A DNA stretch of 64,000 nt from Pseudomonas sp. MPC6 (GCF_006094435.1 NZ_CP034783.1:4739001-4803000); one strand, 5' to 3'; shown: positions 37,523 to 46,943, numbered from the stretch's first letter. The notes: generated by a model from the sequence alone, not told the origin. A program made the numbers and translations.

Positions 37523-37611
37523 GTAGGAGCTGGCTTGCCAGCGAAGGCGGTGGCTCAGTGAACACTTGTATTGGCTGACACACCGCCTTCGCTGGCAAGC
37601 CAGCTCCTACA
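37523..37611. repeat. REPIN (inverted REP pair)
   Basis: CGTAGGAGCTGGCTTGCCAGCGAAGGCGG and its complement between the hydrolase gene and the codB promoter. Confidence 0.9.
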
Positions 37612-37695
37612 GGGTTATGCGTTCCTTCAGATAGTTCGCGCCCTCTGCCGAACCAAACGCCCGCTCTCGTCTATAAATAACAACACCTGCCCCGC

Positions 37696-37711
37696 TTGGC
37701 ACGACCGCTGC
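37696..37711 (+). promoter_or_regulatory. sigma-54 (RpoN) promoter of codBA
   Basis: TTGGCACGACCGCTGC has the -24 GG and -12 GC exactly ten bases apart. It differs from the TTGGCACGnnnnTTGC consensus only at the first T of TTGC. The predicted start is about 27 bp before the codB ATG. Nitrogen control of cytosine use through NtrC would make biological sense. Confidence 0.75.
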
Positions 37712-37749
37712 AACACCCTCGCGTCCTCCCATCCCGCAAGGAACGCCCC

Positions 37750-39021
37750 ATGACGCAGAACGCTCCCGGCAACGACTACCCCCTCAGCGAAGTGCCGATG
37801 CATGCCCGCAAAGGCCTGGCCTCCACAGCCATGGTGCTGCTGGGTTTCACCTTTTTTACCGCGACCATGTTTGCCGGCGGCAAGCTCGGGGTGGCGTTCG
37901 GTTTCGGCGAGATGATGGCGGTGATTGTCGTCGGCAATCTGCTGTTGGGGATCTACGCCGCAAGCCTGGGCTACATTGCGTTCAAGAGTGGCCTCAATTC
38001 GGTGCTGATGGGACGTTTCTGCTTTGGTGAAATCGGCAGCCGGCTCAGCGACCTGATCCTCGGCTTCACCCAGATCGGCTGGTACGCCTGGGGCACGGCG
38101 ACTGCGGCCGTGGTGTTGGGCAAGTATTTCGAATTGAGCGAAGGCCCAGTACAGGGCCTGATGGTGCTGTTCGGCCTGATGTTTTGCGCCACGGCCTATG
38201 TCGGTTATCGCGGGCTGGAAATCCTGTCGTACATCGCGGTGCCCGCCATGATGGTGTTGCTGATGCTGTCGATGTGGGTCGCCACGACCAAGGTCGGCGG
38301 GCTCGATGGCTTGCTGGCGGTCGTGCCGACGGCCACCCTAGATTGGTCGACCGCCATCACGCTGGTGTTCGGCACCTTTGTCAGTGGCGCGACCCAGGCG
38401 ACCAACTGGACGCGCTTTTCGCGCTCGGCCAGGGTCGCCGTGCTGGCAAGCCTGATCGGTTTTTTTATCGGCAACGGCCTGATGGTGTTGATCGGCGCCT
38501 ACGGCGCCATCGTCTACCAGCAACCGGACGTGGTCGAAGTGTTGCTGTTGCAAGGCTTCGCCATGGCCGCGATGGCGATGTTGCTGCTCAACATCTGGAG
38601 CACCCAGGACAACACCATCTACAACTTCGCCGTCGCCGGCTGCAACCTGTTGCGCACCGGCCGGCGCAAAACCGTGACCCTGGCCGGCGCGGTGATCGGC
38701 ACGCTGCTGGCGCTGCTGGGCATGTACGACTATCTGGTGCCCTACCTGATTCTGCTGGGCACGGTGATTCCGCCGATCGGGGGCGTGATCATGGCGGACT
38801 TTTTTTATCGCTACCGCGGTCAATATCCACGCCTGGCCGATGCCCGGTTGCCGGCGTTCAATGGCTCAGGCCTGAGTGCTTATGCGGTCGGCACCGTTGC
38901 TGCGTTCAGCTCGCCATGGGTCGCGCCGCTGGCAGGGATTGCCGCTGCCGCGCTAACGTATGTGATATTGACCGGGGTACTCGGCACCCGTACCGCCAAC
39001 GCGCCACTAGAAGATCTATAA
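37750..39021 (+). CDS. codB: cytosine permease
   Basis: 423-residue NCS1-family membrane transporter with about twelve membrane segments. It opens MTQNAPGNDYPLSEVPMHARKGLASTAMVLLGFTFFTATMFAGGKLGVAFGFGEM, and the family-specific GWYAWGTATAAVVLGKYF and TQATNWTRFSRSARVA segments follow. It imports cytosine across the inner membrane by cation symport. AAGGAACG precedes the ATG at 37750. It is followed after 13 bp by codA, so import and deamination are encoded in one transcript. A sigma-54 promoter lies just upstream. Confidence 0.93.
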   Translation: MTQNAPGNDYPLSEVPMHARKGLASTAMVLLGFTFFTATMFAGGKLGVAFGFGEMMAVIVVGNLLLGIYAASLGYIAFKSGLNSVLMGRFCFGEIGSRLSDLILGFTQIGWYAWGTATAAVVLGKYFELSEGPVQGLMVLFGLMFCATAYVGYRGLEILSYIAVPAMMVLLMLSMWVATTKVGGLDGLLAVVPTATLDWSTAITLVFGTFVSGATQATNWTRFSRSARVAVLASLIGFFIGNGLMVLIGAYGAIVYQQPDVVEVLLLQGFAMAAMAMLLLNIWSTQDNTIYNFAVAGCNLLRTGRRKTVTLAGAVIGTLLALLGMYDYLVPYLILLGTVIPPIGGVIMADFFYRYRGQYPRLADARLPAFNGSGLSAYAVGTVAAFSSPWVAPLAGIAAAALTYVILTGVLGTRTANAPLEDL

Positions 39022-39034
39022 AAGGATTCGCCCG

Positions 39035-40282
39035 ATGCACATCATCAACGCCCGCCTGCGCAACCAAGAAGGGTTGCATGAGTTGCACCTGGAAAACGGT
39101 CTGATCAGCAATATCGGCCGACAGACCGAGGCGCCAACCCTGGGGCCCGATGATCTGGACGCCGGCGGCAATCTGGTGATTCCACCCTTCGTCGAGCCGC
39201 ATATCCACCTTGATGCGACACTGACCGCCGGCGAGCCGCGCTGGAACATGAGCGGCACGCTGTTCGAGGGCATCGAGTGCTGGAGCGAGCGCAAGGTGAC
39301 GATCACCGCGGAAGACACCAGGAACCGCGTCAGGAAAACCCTCCAGAGCCTCGCCGCCCATGGCATCCAGCATGTGCGCACCCACGTCGACGTCACCGAC
39401 CCGCAACTGACGGCGCTGAAGGCGATGCTCGAACTGCGCGAAGAAAGCCGACACCTGGTCGACATGCAGATCGTCGCCTTCCCCCAGGAAGGCATCGAGT
39501 CATACCGCAATGGTCGGGAGCTGATGGAAGAAGCGATTCGCATGGGCGCCGATGTGGTCGGCGGCATTCCGCATTTCGAGTACACCCGGGACCAGGGGGT
39601 GAGTTCGGTGAAGTTTCTCATGGACCTGGCCGAGCGCACCGGCTGCCTGGTAGACGTGCACTGCGATGAAACCGACGATCCGCATTCACGCTTTCTCGAG
39701 GTGCTGGCCGAAGAAGCCCGCAGCCGCGACATGGGCTCTCGGGTCACCGCCAGCCATACCACGGCCATGGGCTCCTATGACAACGCCTACTGCGCCAAGC
39801 TGTTTCGCCTGCTCGGGCATTCCGGGATCAGTTTTGTCTCCTGCCCCACCGAAAGCATCCATCTGCAAGGGCGCTACGACAACTTCCCGAAACGCCGCGG
39901 CGTGACCCGCGTCAACGAGTTGCTCGAAGCGGGCATGAACGTGTGTTTCGGCCAGGACTCGATCGTCGACCCGTGGTACCCGCTGGGTAACGGCAACATC
40001 TTGCGGGTGCTCGAAGCCGGCTTGCACATCTGCCACATGCTCGGTTACCGCAACCTGCAAAGCGCGCTGGACTTGGTGACCGACAACAGCGCCAAGGCCA
40101 TGGCCCTGGGTGATCGATATGGACTGGAACGGGGGCGGCCGGCGAATTTGCTGATTCTGTCGGCGGACAGCGATTACGAGGTGATTCGCAGCCAGGGTTT
40201 GCCGTTGTATTCGGTGCGGGCGGGCAAGGTATTGATGAAGCGGCAGATGCCGGTGGTGGAGCTTTTCGGCGATCAGGGCTGA
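39035..40282 (+). CDS. codA: cytosine deaminase
   Basis: 415-residue amidohydrolase converting cytosine to uracil and ammonia. The metal-binding motifs are FVEPHIHLDATLTAG (two histidines), VDVHCDETDDPHSR (His, Glu) and FGQDSIVDPWYPLGNG (catalytic Asp). AAGGATTCGCCC precedes the ATG. It is the second gene of the codBA operon. The length fits E. coli CodA (about 427). The enzyme releases ammonia, consistent with the nitrogen-type promoter. Confidence 0.94.
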   Translation: MHIINARLRNQEGLHELHLENGLISNIGRQTEAPTLGPDDLDAGGNLVIPPFVEPHIHLDATLTAGEPRWNMSGTLFEGIECWSERKVTITAEDTRNRVRKTLQSLAAHGIQHVRTHVDVTDPQLTALKAMLELREESRHLVDMQIVAFPQEGIESYRNGRELMEEAIRMGADVVGGIPHFEYTRDQGVSSVKFLMDLAERTGCLVDVHCDETDDPHSRFLEVLAEEARSRDMGSRVTASHTTAMGSYDNAYCAKLFRLLGHSGISFVSCPTESIHLQGRYDNFPKRRGVTRVNELLEAGMNVCFGQDSIVDPWYPLGNGNILRVLEAGLHICHMLGYRNLQSALDLVTDNSAKAMALGDRYGLERGRPANLLILSADSDYEVIRSQGLPLYSVRAGKVLMKRQMPVVELFGDQG

Positions 40283-40302
40283 ATCTTGCGTTGACTGGGC
40301 TG

Positions 40303-40400
40303 ACGCCATCGCGAGCAAGCTCGCTGCCACAGGTTTTGCGTCGTGTACAAGTGTTGTGAACGACATGAATCCTGTGGGAACGAGCTTGCTCGCGATGGCG
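40303..40400. repeat. outward REP pair with REP-linked spacer
   Basis: A CGCCATCGCGAGCAAGCTCGCTGCCACAGG arm and a CCTGTGGGAACGAGCTTGCTCGCGATGGCG arm surround TTTTGCGTCGTGTACAAGTG, related to the spacer of the 42724-43430 array. It sits between convergent codA and the DapF-like gene. Confidence 0.88.
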
Positions 40401-40409
40401 ATCTATCAA

Positions 40410-41402
40410 TCAACCAATCAATCGAGCCGTACCGAACAAGCTGACCCGACTCAACGCCCCCTGCTCTTCTTCCAGCAAAATCGGCGCCGTGCCGCCAGGC
40501 ATGACGACTTTCACTTCACCCGCCGCAACCCACCCCACCCGCCATGCCGCACACGCCACCGCACTGGCGCTGGTCCCCGACGACGCCGTCGGCCCTTCGC
40601 CCCGTTCGAACACCCGGGCCACGATCCGCCCCTCGGACTCAAGCATCGCCCATTGCAAATTGACCCCGGCCGGACACGGCACGCCTGCCCCGGTCGGCAT
40701 GGCATAGGCGATCCGCGTCAGCCCTTCGGACAACTCCGGTTGACGCATCTGCTCATTGCTCGGCAAGGCCGCAGCAGCATCCACAAGGGTCACGCAGTGC
40801 GGATTGCCAACCCGCGCGAACTGGCTTCGCGACCATGCGGCATTGAGTGACGACAACGGCTGCACATGGCTGAGTTCGCGTCCCTTGAAGGCCACGCTCT
40901 CAACCCCCTGGGCACTGACCGCCCCCGGCCCGAACGATGGTTTGCCCAGGTCCAGCCAGAACCCGCGCACATCTTCGACCTGCGCCGCTTTCACCGAGGT
41001 CTCCCCTGGTGAATCCACGTCGGCCTTATCGTGATGAACCCTGAGCAGACACGCCTGGCCTGCAGGCCAAAGCCCCTGGTCGCTCAACGCCTGGGAAAAA
41101 ATCGTCAGCCCGTTGCCACTGCGCTCGGCCAGGGTGCCGTCGGTGTTGACGATCAGCAGATCAAAAGGCTGCGATGACTGGAACGGGCCGACCAGCAAAC
41201 CATCGCTGCGATGGTCCTTGCTGCCGGAGGGTTGTGTGCCGGGGGCCCATCCACAGTAAGCCTCGATGGCTGCCAACGCCCATGCCTCGCGGGTTTGCAC
41301 GGCCTGGTCGGCCTGATCGGGCAAGTCGATACCGTCGCGGCGCATCTCCTCAGGCGCCACCACTACGTAAATATTGCCGCGTGCATCGTACATCCGCGCC
41401 AT
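40410..41402 (-). CDS. DapF-fold epimerase-like protein lacking both catalytic cysteines
   Basis: 330-residue protein with two recognisable DapF-type half-motifs. The first is FDLLIVNTDGTLAERSGNGLTIFSQAL and the second ARVFERGEGPTASSGTSASAVACAAW. In diaminopimelate epimerase these contain the catalytic pair as CGNG and CGTG; here both are serine (S95 and S275). So cysteine two-base racemisation looks impossible, and the protein is not dapF. GAGGGGG precedes the ATG at 41402 (MARMYDARGNIYVVV), and the frame is open further upstream. It is divergent from an MFS transporter 167 bp away, a likely functional partner. Function unknown. Confidence 0.75.
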   Translation of the reverse strand: MARMYDARGNIYVVVAPEEMRRDGIDLPDQADQAVQTREAWALAAIEAYCGWAPGTQPSGSKDHRSDGLLVGPFQSSQPFDLLIVNTDGTLAERSGNGLTIFSQALSDQGLWPAGQACLLRVHHDKADVDSPGETSVKAAQVEDVRGFWLDLGKPSFGPGAVSAQGVESVAFKGRELSHVQPLSSLNAAWSRSQFARVGNPHCVTLVDAAAALPSNEQMRQPELSEGLTRIAYAMPTGAGVPCPAGVNLQWAMLESEGRIVARVFERGEGPTASSGTSASAVACAAWRVGWVAAGEVKVVMPGGTAPILLEEEQGALSRVSLFGTARLIG

Positions 41403-41569
41403 GGCGCCCCCCTCTGAAGGAATCGATTCGGGCACAACATATCGCGAAACAGCACTTGGCTGTGCAAGGATGTCACCCTGCCTGAACGCGATTGCATCGA
41501 GACGCTGATAGAACCCCACCGGTGCGTCACTGTCCCTTGCAGACGCGACGTTTTTTGCCAAGGATTGAT

Positions 41570-42721
41570 ATGACCAACCTCAACACCCGGGCCTCATTCG
41601 TTCCCGGTCGCCTCGAACAGATGTCCACGCGCATCGCCTTTTTCATCGCCGGGGCAGGCATCGCCGCGTGGGCGCCGCTGGTGCCTTACGCCAAGACCCG
41701 GGCCGGGCTGGATGAAGGCACCCTCGGTTTGCTGTTGTTGTGCCTGGGGGTGGGCTCGATTCTGGCGATGCCGCTGGCGGGGATCCTGGCCACACGCTTC
41801 GGCTGTCGCCGGGTGGCGGTCGGCGGAACGTTGCTGATCTGCCTGGCCCTGCCGTTGTTGGCGACGGTGTCCTCGATTCCGGCGCTGATCGCCGCGTTAT
41901 TTCTGTTCGGCGCCGGGCTGGGCACGGTGGATTCGACGGTGAACCTGCAAGCGGTGATCGTCGAGCGGGCCAGCGGCAAGACCATGATGTCGGGTTTTCA
42001 TGGCCTGTTCAGCCTTGGCGGAATCGTCGGGGCGGCGGGCGTCAGCGCCTTGCTGGGCTTGGGCGTGTCTCCACTGGGGGCGACGCTGGTGGTGAACGTG
42101 ATGCTGCTGATCGCGCTGTGCAAGGCCGCGCCGCACCTGTTGCCCTACGGCAGCGAAAGTTCGGGACCGGCATTTGCCGTGCCCCACGGCATCGTGCTGT
42201 TCATTGGCGGGATGTGTTTCATCGTCTTCCTCGCCGAAGGCGCGGCCCTGGACTGGAGCGCGGTGTTCCTGGCGCAGGAACGCGGGATCGACACCGCCTA
42301 TGCAGGGCTGGGTTATGCGGCGTTTGCACTGACCATGACTGTCGGCCGCCTGACCGGGGACGCGATCGTGCGGCGCCTGGGCGCCACCCGGGTGATTGTG
42401 TTCGGTGGGCTGACGGCCGCTGCGGGGCTGTTCCTGGCGACGTTCGCGCCAAACTGGGAGATGGCGCTGGTGGGGTATGCGCTGCTCGGGGCGGGTTGTT
42501 CGAACATTGTCCCGGTGCTGTACACCGCGGTGGGAAAACAGACGGTCATGCCCGAAAGCATCGCGGTGCCAGCCATTACCACCCTGGGTTATGCCGGGAT
42601 TCTTGCGGGGCCTGCGTTGATCGGGTTCATCGCCCATGGCAGCAGTTTGAGTTTTGCCTTTGGGTTGATGGCGATGTTGCTGGTGGCGGTGGCGATTGGC
42701 GGGAAGGTGTTAAAAGTTTAA
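41570..42721 (+). CDS. MFS transporter, YbjJ-like
   Basis: 383-residue twelve-helix major facilitator protein. Motif A appears as AGILATRFGCRRVAVGG after helix 2, and the segment GTVDSTVNLQAVIVERASGKTMMSGFHGLFSLGGIVGA is typical of the YbjJ/fucose permease-like branch. AAGGATTGAT precedes the ATG at 41570; an earlier in-frame ATG at 41492 overlaps the divergent promoter. It is divergent from the DapF-like gene, so it may export or import that enzyme's substrate or product. Confidence 0.87.
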   Translation: MTNLNTRASFVPGRLEQMSTRIAFFIAGAGIAAWAPLVPYAKTRAGLDEGTLGLLLLCLGVGSILAMPLAGILATRFGCRRVAVGGTLLICLALPLLATVSSIPALIAALFLFGAGLGTVDSTVNLQAVIVERASGKTMMSGFHGLFSLGGIVGAAGVSALLGLGVSPLGATLVVNVMLLIALCKAAPHLLPYGSESSGPAFAVPHGIVLFIGGMCFIVFLAEGAALDWSAVFLAQERGIDTAYAGLGYAAFALTMTVGRLTGDAIVRRLGATRVIVFGGLTAAAGLFLATFAPNWEMALVGYALLGAGCSNIVPVLYTAVGKQTVMPESIAVPAITTLGYAGILAGPALIGFIAHGSSLSFAFGLMAMLLVAVAIGGKVLKV

Positions 42722-42723
42722 AA

Positions 42724-43430
42724 GCTTCGCGAGCAGCTCCCGCGAAGGCTGCTTTCCTGCCGATAAAGATGCCGCCTGATACACCGCTTTCGCCAGCAAG
42801 CCGGCGCCTACAGTTGATCCGTGTCGTGCACAGATGTTGTGTCCGCTGGAGATCCCAGTAGGAGCAAGCTTGCTCGCGAAGGCTGCTTTCCTGCCGATAA
42901 CGTTGGCGCCTGATACACCGCTTTCGCCAGCAAGCCGGCGCCTACAGTTGATCCGTGTCGTGCACAGATGTTGTGTCCGCTGGAGATCCCAGTAGGAGCA
43001 AGCTTGCTCGCGAAGGCTGCTTTCCTGCCGATAACGTTGGCGCCTGATACACCGCTTTCGCCAGCAAGCCGGCGCCTACAGTTGATCCGTGTCGTGCACA
43101 GATGTTGTGTCCGCTGGAGATCCCAGTAGGAGCAAGCTTGCTCGCGAAGGCTGCTTTCCTGCCGATAACGTTGGCGCCTGATACACCGCTTTCGCCAGCA
43201 AGCCGGCGCCTACAGTTGATCCGTGTCGTGCACAGATGTTGTGTCCGCTGGAGATCCCAGTAGGAGCAAGCTTGCTCGCGAAGGCTGCTTTCCTGCCGAT
43301 AAAGTTGGCGCCTGATACACCGCTTTCGCCAGCAAGCCGGCTCCTACAGTTGATCCATGTCGTGCACAGATGTTGTGTCCGCCGGAGATCCCTGTAGGAG
43401 CAAGCTTGCTCGCGATGGATTCACCGCGGT
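42724..43430. repeat. tandem array of a 134-bp REP cassette, five units
   Basis: Right arms end in CCTACAGTTGATCC at 42811, 42945, 43079, 43213 and 43347, an exact 134-bp period. Left arms GTAGGAGCAAGCTTGCTCGCGA start at 42858, 42992, 43126, 43260 and 43394. Each unit is a chimeric REPIN plus the linker GTGTCGTGCACAGATGTTG. The first unit is degenerate and the last is a half unit. Inner copies look almost identical. It fills the gap between convergent genes. Confidence 0.95.
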
Positions 43431-43438
43431 CTGGTCTA

Positions 43439-45862
43439 TCAGAACCCCACACTGGCCTGCACAAAGAACGTGCGTGGCGCGCCGACGTACATGCCCGAGT
43501 TGTTGTCGCTGGAGCGGGTGAAGTACTGCTTGTCGAAGATATTCTTCACCCCGGCCCCGACTTTCAGGTTCGACAGGGTCGGGCCGAAGTCATAACCGCC
43601 GCGCACGTTCCAGGTGACGTAACCCGGGATATCGCCGTACTGGCCATCTGCGGTGCCTTCGGTGATGTAATTGCCGCTGAAGCTGCCATCGGCGTTCACC
43701 GCAACGCCCGGCGAGCGCTGTTTGGACTGGGCGAAGGCATCGAGGTTGTAGGTCCAGCGGTTGATGTCATACCGCAGGCCGGCGGTCGCTACCTGGCGCG
43801 AATAGAACGGCAGGTCACGGCCCTTGAACCCTGGAATCTCCCCTTCATAGACCGCGCGGGTGTAGGTGAACCCGGCGTTGGCGGTCAGGCCATCAAGGCG
43901 TGGGTCCAGCGCTGCCATGTCGTAGTGCACCGACGCCTCGATGCCCTGGTGCGTGGTCGCGCCGAGGTTGGTCCAGCCCGCGTCGTTGCTGATGTACTGC
44001 AATTCTTTATCGAAGTCGATGTAGAACAGCGTCACTTCACCGCCCCACACATCATCGTTGTAGCGCGTGCCGACCTCATAGGTCTTGGCCTTTTCCGGCT
44101 CCAGGCCATTGGCGGTTTCGTCACCCGCGCCCCCCTGGCCGAGCTGGAAATACTGCAGGCTGCCGAACGAGGTTTCGTAATTGGCGAACAGCTTCCAGGC
44201 ATCGGACAGGTGATACATCACGCTCAGGGCCGGCAGCGGCTCGTTGCTTTCGATGCTGCGGCGCTTTTCCGGCACCGGCCGGCCTGCGGTGTCGAGCACG
44301 GGGCGATCGTGCCAGTCGGTGCTGATGTGTTCAAAGCGGATGCCCGGGGTGATGGTCCAGTTACCGACATCGATCTTGTTGTCGACATACACCGAATTGG
44401 CTTCAGTGCCGCCGGTACGATCCTGGTACACGTGCCCGTCCGAACCCGGACGCACCATCGGCTCGTTGTTGACCAGCGCCAGGCGGCTGGCCTCTTCGTG
44501 CATGGCTTCCTTGAGGTAGCGATAGCCGACACTGACTTCCTGGGTGGTCGGGCCGACGTCGAACACACGGGACACCCGCGGCTCGATGCCAAAGGTGTAG
44601 TAGGTGCGCGGGAACGAGCCCAGGGTCTTCTGGTCGCGAGCGGCGATGTTGCTGCCCCGGAAGCTGTCGGTGTAATAGGTCAGCACTTCGGCCTGGGTGC
44701 GGTCGTCGATCTGCCGGGTCCATTTGAACGACACGTCCTTGCGGCGCCCGCTGAAATTGTCATTGTTGCGGTCCGACTGAAACGGATTGGCGTCGTACTG
44801 CGCCTGGGTCAGGCCGCCGGGCATGTCGGCGCTGGCGTCGTAGTAGTGAAAGTTGAGGCTGAAATCGTCGACATCGGTGGGCGCCCAGTGGGTCTTGAGC
44901 AGCACGTCGTCGATGTCGTTGCCGTGGTTGCGTTCGCGGTAACCGTTGCCGTTCACGCCCGAGTACAACAGCGCCATGCCGATGCCATTGTCCGCGGTGC
45001 CGCCGACGAAGGCCGTGTCGATATGCTTCCAGCCACCGTGCTGCGAGGTTTCCAGGGTGCTGCCGATTTCAGCGGAGGCTTTCTCCGGGATCGCGCGGGT
45101 CACGAAGTTGATCACGCCACCGACGTTCTGCGGTCCGTAACGCACGGAACCGGCTCCGCGAACCACGTCGATGCTGTCGAGGTTGCCGGAGGAAATCGGC
45201 GCCATCGACAGTTGTGGCTGGCCGTAGGGGGCGAACGCTGCCGGCACGCCATCGATCAGCACGGTGGAGCGTGGCGACAGGCGCGAGGTCAGGCCCCGCA
45301 CGCCGACGTTCAGGGAAATATCGCTGCCGCCGGTGCCGTTGGCTTCCTGCACTTGCACACCGGGCACGCGCGTCAACACGTCGCCGACATTCATCGCGCC
45401 TTGCTCGACCATCGCCTCGCGGCGGATCACCGTACGGGCGCCAGGGTGGTTTTGCACCACCGCGGCATCCGCGTCACCGAGCCAGTCGCCGACCACCTTG
45501 ATGTCCGTCACGCCCAGTTCCAGCGGACCATTGGCAGCGGCACCGGGTGCAGGCAGCAAAGTCACCGAACCTTCGTCGATCTGGTAATGCAGACCGCTGC
45601 CTTGCAGCAGCTGGCGCAGCGCGTCCTCGGGCGAGAGGTTGCCGTCCACCGCCGGGGCCTGTTTGCCGGCGACCAGCTCAGGGCTGAAAAACACCTGCAG
45701 CGAGGTTTGCTGGCCCAGTTCACTCAGGGCCTGACCCAGGGGTTGCGCCGGAATGTGAATAGCCTCGGCGGCAAAGGCCTGGGGCAGCGCAACGTTGACC
45801 GCCAGTGCGAGGACCAGGGGCAACCAAGGGAGTTTGTTGTTGTTAGCGGTGGTTTTTTTCAC
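43439..45862 (-). CDS. fecA: TonB-dependent ferric citrate-type receptor
   Basis: 807-residue outer-membrane transducer-type receptor. After a signal peptide (cleavage near AFAAEAI) comes an STN signalling domain (about 34-90, IPAQPLGQALSELGQQTSLQVFFSPELVAGKQ). The plug (SDISLNVGVRGLTSRLSPRSTVLIDGVPAAFAPYGQPQLS, the FecA-specific block) and a 22-strand barrel ending VQASVGF follow. It takes up ferric citrate and signals through FecR to FecI. The start is GTG at 45862. It is third in the fecIRA order, 97 bp after fecR. Confidence 0.92.
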   Translation of the reverse strand: MKKTTANNNKLPWLPLVLALAVNVALPQAFAAEAIHIPAQPLGQALSELGQQTSLQVFFSPELVAGKQAPAVDGNLSPEDALRQLLQGSGLHYQIDEGSVTLLPAPGAAANGPLELGVTDIKVVGDWLGDADAAVVQNHPGARTVIRREAMVEQGAMNVGDVLTRVPGVQVQEANGTGGSDISLNVGVRGLTSRLSPRSTVLIDGVPAAFAPYGQPQLSMAPISSGNLDSIDVVRGAGSVRYGPQNVGGVINFVTRAIPEKASAEIGSTLETSQHGGWKHIDTAFVGGTADNGIGMALLYSGVNGNGYRERNHGNDIDDVLLKTHWAPTDVDDFSLNFHYYDASADMPGGLTQAQYDANPFQSDRNNDNFSGRRKDVSFKWTRQIDDRTQAEVLTYYTDSFRGSNIAARDQKTLGSFPRTYYTFGIEPRVSRVFDVGPTTQEVSVGYRYLKEAMHEEASRLALVNNEPMVRPGSDGHVYQDRTGGTEANSVYVDNKIDVGNWTITPGIRFEHISTDWHDRPVLDTAGRPVPEKRRSIESNEPLPALSVMYHLSDAWKLFANYETSFGSLQYFQLGQGGAGDETANGLEPEKAKTYEVGTRYNDDVWGGEVTLFYIDFDKELQYISNDAGWTNLGATTHQGIEASVHYDMAALDPRLDGLTANAGFTYTRAVYEGEIPGFKGRDLPFYSRQVATAGLRYDINRWTYNLDAFAQSKQRSPGVAVNADGSFSGNYITEGTADGQYGDIPGYVTWNVRGGYDFGPTLSNLKVGAGVKNIFDKQYFTRSSDNNSGMYVGAPRTFFVQASVGF

Positions 45863-45959
45863 GTCGAACCTAGTCCTGTGGATCGCAAGAGTGTGCGTTT
45901 GTTAATGCAAACCAGTTGCAGTTGGACTAGAAGACGATGAACTCGAAAAAAACCTGAAT

Positions 45960-46943
45960 CTATTTTGAAATTATTTGCTGGCTGCCGTCATCGAGGGTCC
46001 GCACGGCCACCGGCAGAATGCTCGGCAAGGCCTTGAGCAGTGCGTCGGTGTTGTCGGATTTGAACACGCTGGTCAGGCGCAGATTGCCCACTTTATCGTT
46101 GCCGACGGTCAGCGGTTGCTCCCGATAGCGCGACACTTCTTCGGCGACGTCGCGCAGGCTGGCGTTGTTGAACACCAGTTTGCCGCTGCGCCAGGCGGTC
46201 AGTTCCGCAGGATTGACCGCATAGGCGGCGGCCACTTTGCCCTGGGCATCGACCCGCGTCCCCAGGCCCGCGGTGAGGCTGATGAATTCACTGTCGCCAG
46301 CCTCGCGGCCTTGAACCTTGACGGTGCCCTGCTCGACCACGACCCGGGTTTCAGTGGCGCCGCGACGCACGTCGAAGCGGGTGCCGGTGACCGTGACCTT
46401 GCCACTACCGGCCTCGACCACGAACGGCCGGCGGGTATCGTGTTCGACGCTGAACATCGCTTCGCCCTGCAGCAACTCGATGCGGCGCCGGTCCTGTTCA
46501 TAGTGCACCTGGACGCGGCTACGGCCGTTCAGGTCGATCACCGAACCGTCCGGCAATGCCACCTGCTGTCGCTCGCCCAGGGCCGTGGAAAACTCGGCGG
46601 TGTAGATCGCCGGCTGATGCAACTGGCTGAACACGCCCAACCCGACCGCCACGGCCATCACACCGGCGGCCACCGCATAACGCACCAGCGGGCGACGTTT
46701 GCCGCGGGCCGGCGGGCTCTCGCACAAGGCCTGCAGACGCGCCGCAGGCAGCAGATCAGCCGCCGTCCACAGTCCCTCGAGCAATTGAAACTCGTCGCGA
46801 TGCTGGGGATGCTCGTGCAGCCAGCGCTCGAAGCGTCGACGCTCTTCGACGTCCACCGCCGGCTCCTGCAAACGCACAAACCAGCGCGCCGCCTCGTCGC
46901 GAACCGTCGTTTGCCCGCACGCGCAATCACGAGTATCCATCAT
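45960..46943 (-). CDS. fecR: FecR-family anti-sigma/transmembrane regulator
   Basis: 327-residue inner-membrane protein passing the receptor signal to FecI. It has an N-terminal cytoplasmic DUF4880 region (AARWFVRLQEPAVDVEERRRFERWLHEHPQHRDEFQ) and one membrane helix about 88-107 (RYAVAAGVMAVAVGLGVF). The periplasmic FecR domain follows (LPDGSVIDLNGRSRVQVHYEQDRRRIELLQGEAMFSVEHDTRRPFVVEAG). Two adjacent ATGs occur at 46943 and 46940. It lies between fecI and fecA. Confidence 0.94.
   Translation of the reverse strand: MMDTRDCACGQTTVRDEAARWFVRLQEPAVDVEERRRFERWLHEHPQHRDEFQLLEGLWTAADLLPAARLQALCESPPARGKRRPLVRYAVAAGVMAVAVGLGVFSQLHQPAIYTAEFSTALGERQQVALPDGSVIDLNGRSRVQVHYEQDRRRIELLQGEAMFSVEHDTRRPFVVEAGSGKVTVTGTRFDVRRGATETRVVVEQGTVKVQGREAGDSEFISLTAGLGTRVDAQGKVAAAYAVNPAELTAWRSGKLVFNNASLRDVAEEVSRYREQPLTVGNDKVGNLRLTSVFKSDNTDALLKALPSILPVAVRTLDDGSQQIISK

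Noticed and set aside
42724..43430. Regular tandem repeat considered as a CRISPR array
   Set aside because: The unit is 134 bp and repeats throughout with no unique spacers, and its sequence is REP/REPIN; no cas genes are present.
45863..45959. FecI-dependent promoter before fecA
   Set aside because: No convincing -35/-10 pair could be picked by eye, although one is expected biologically.
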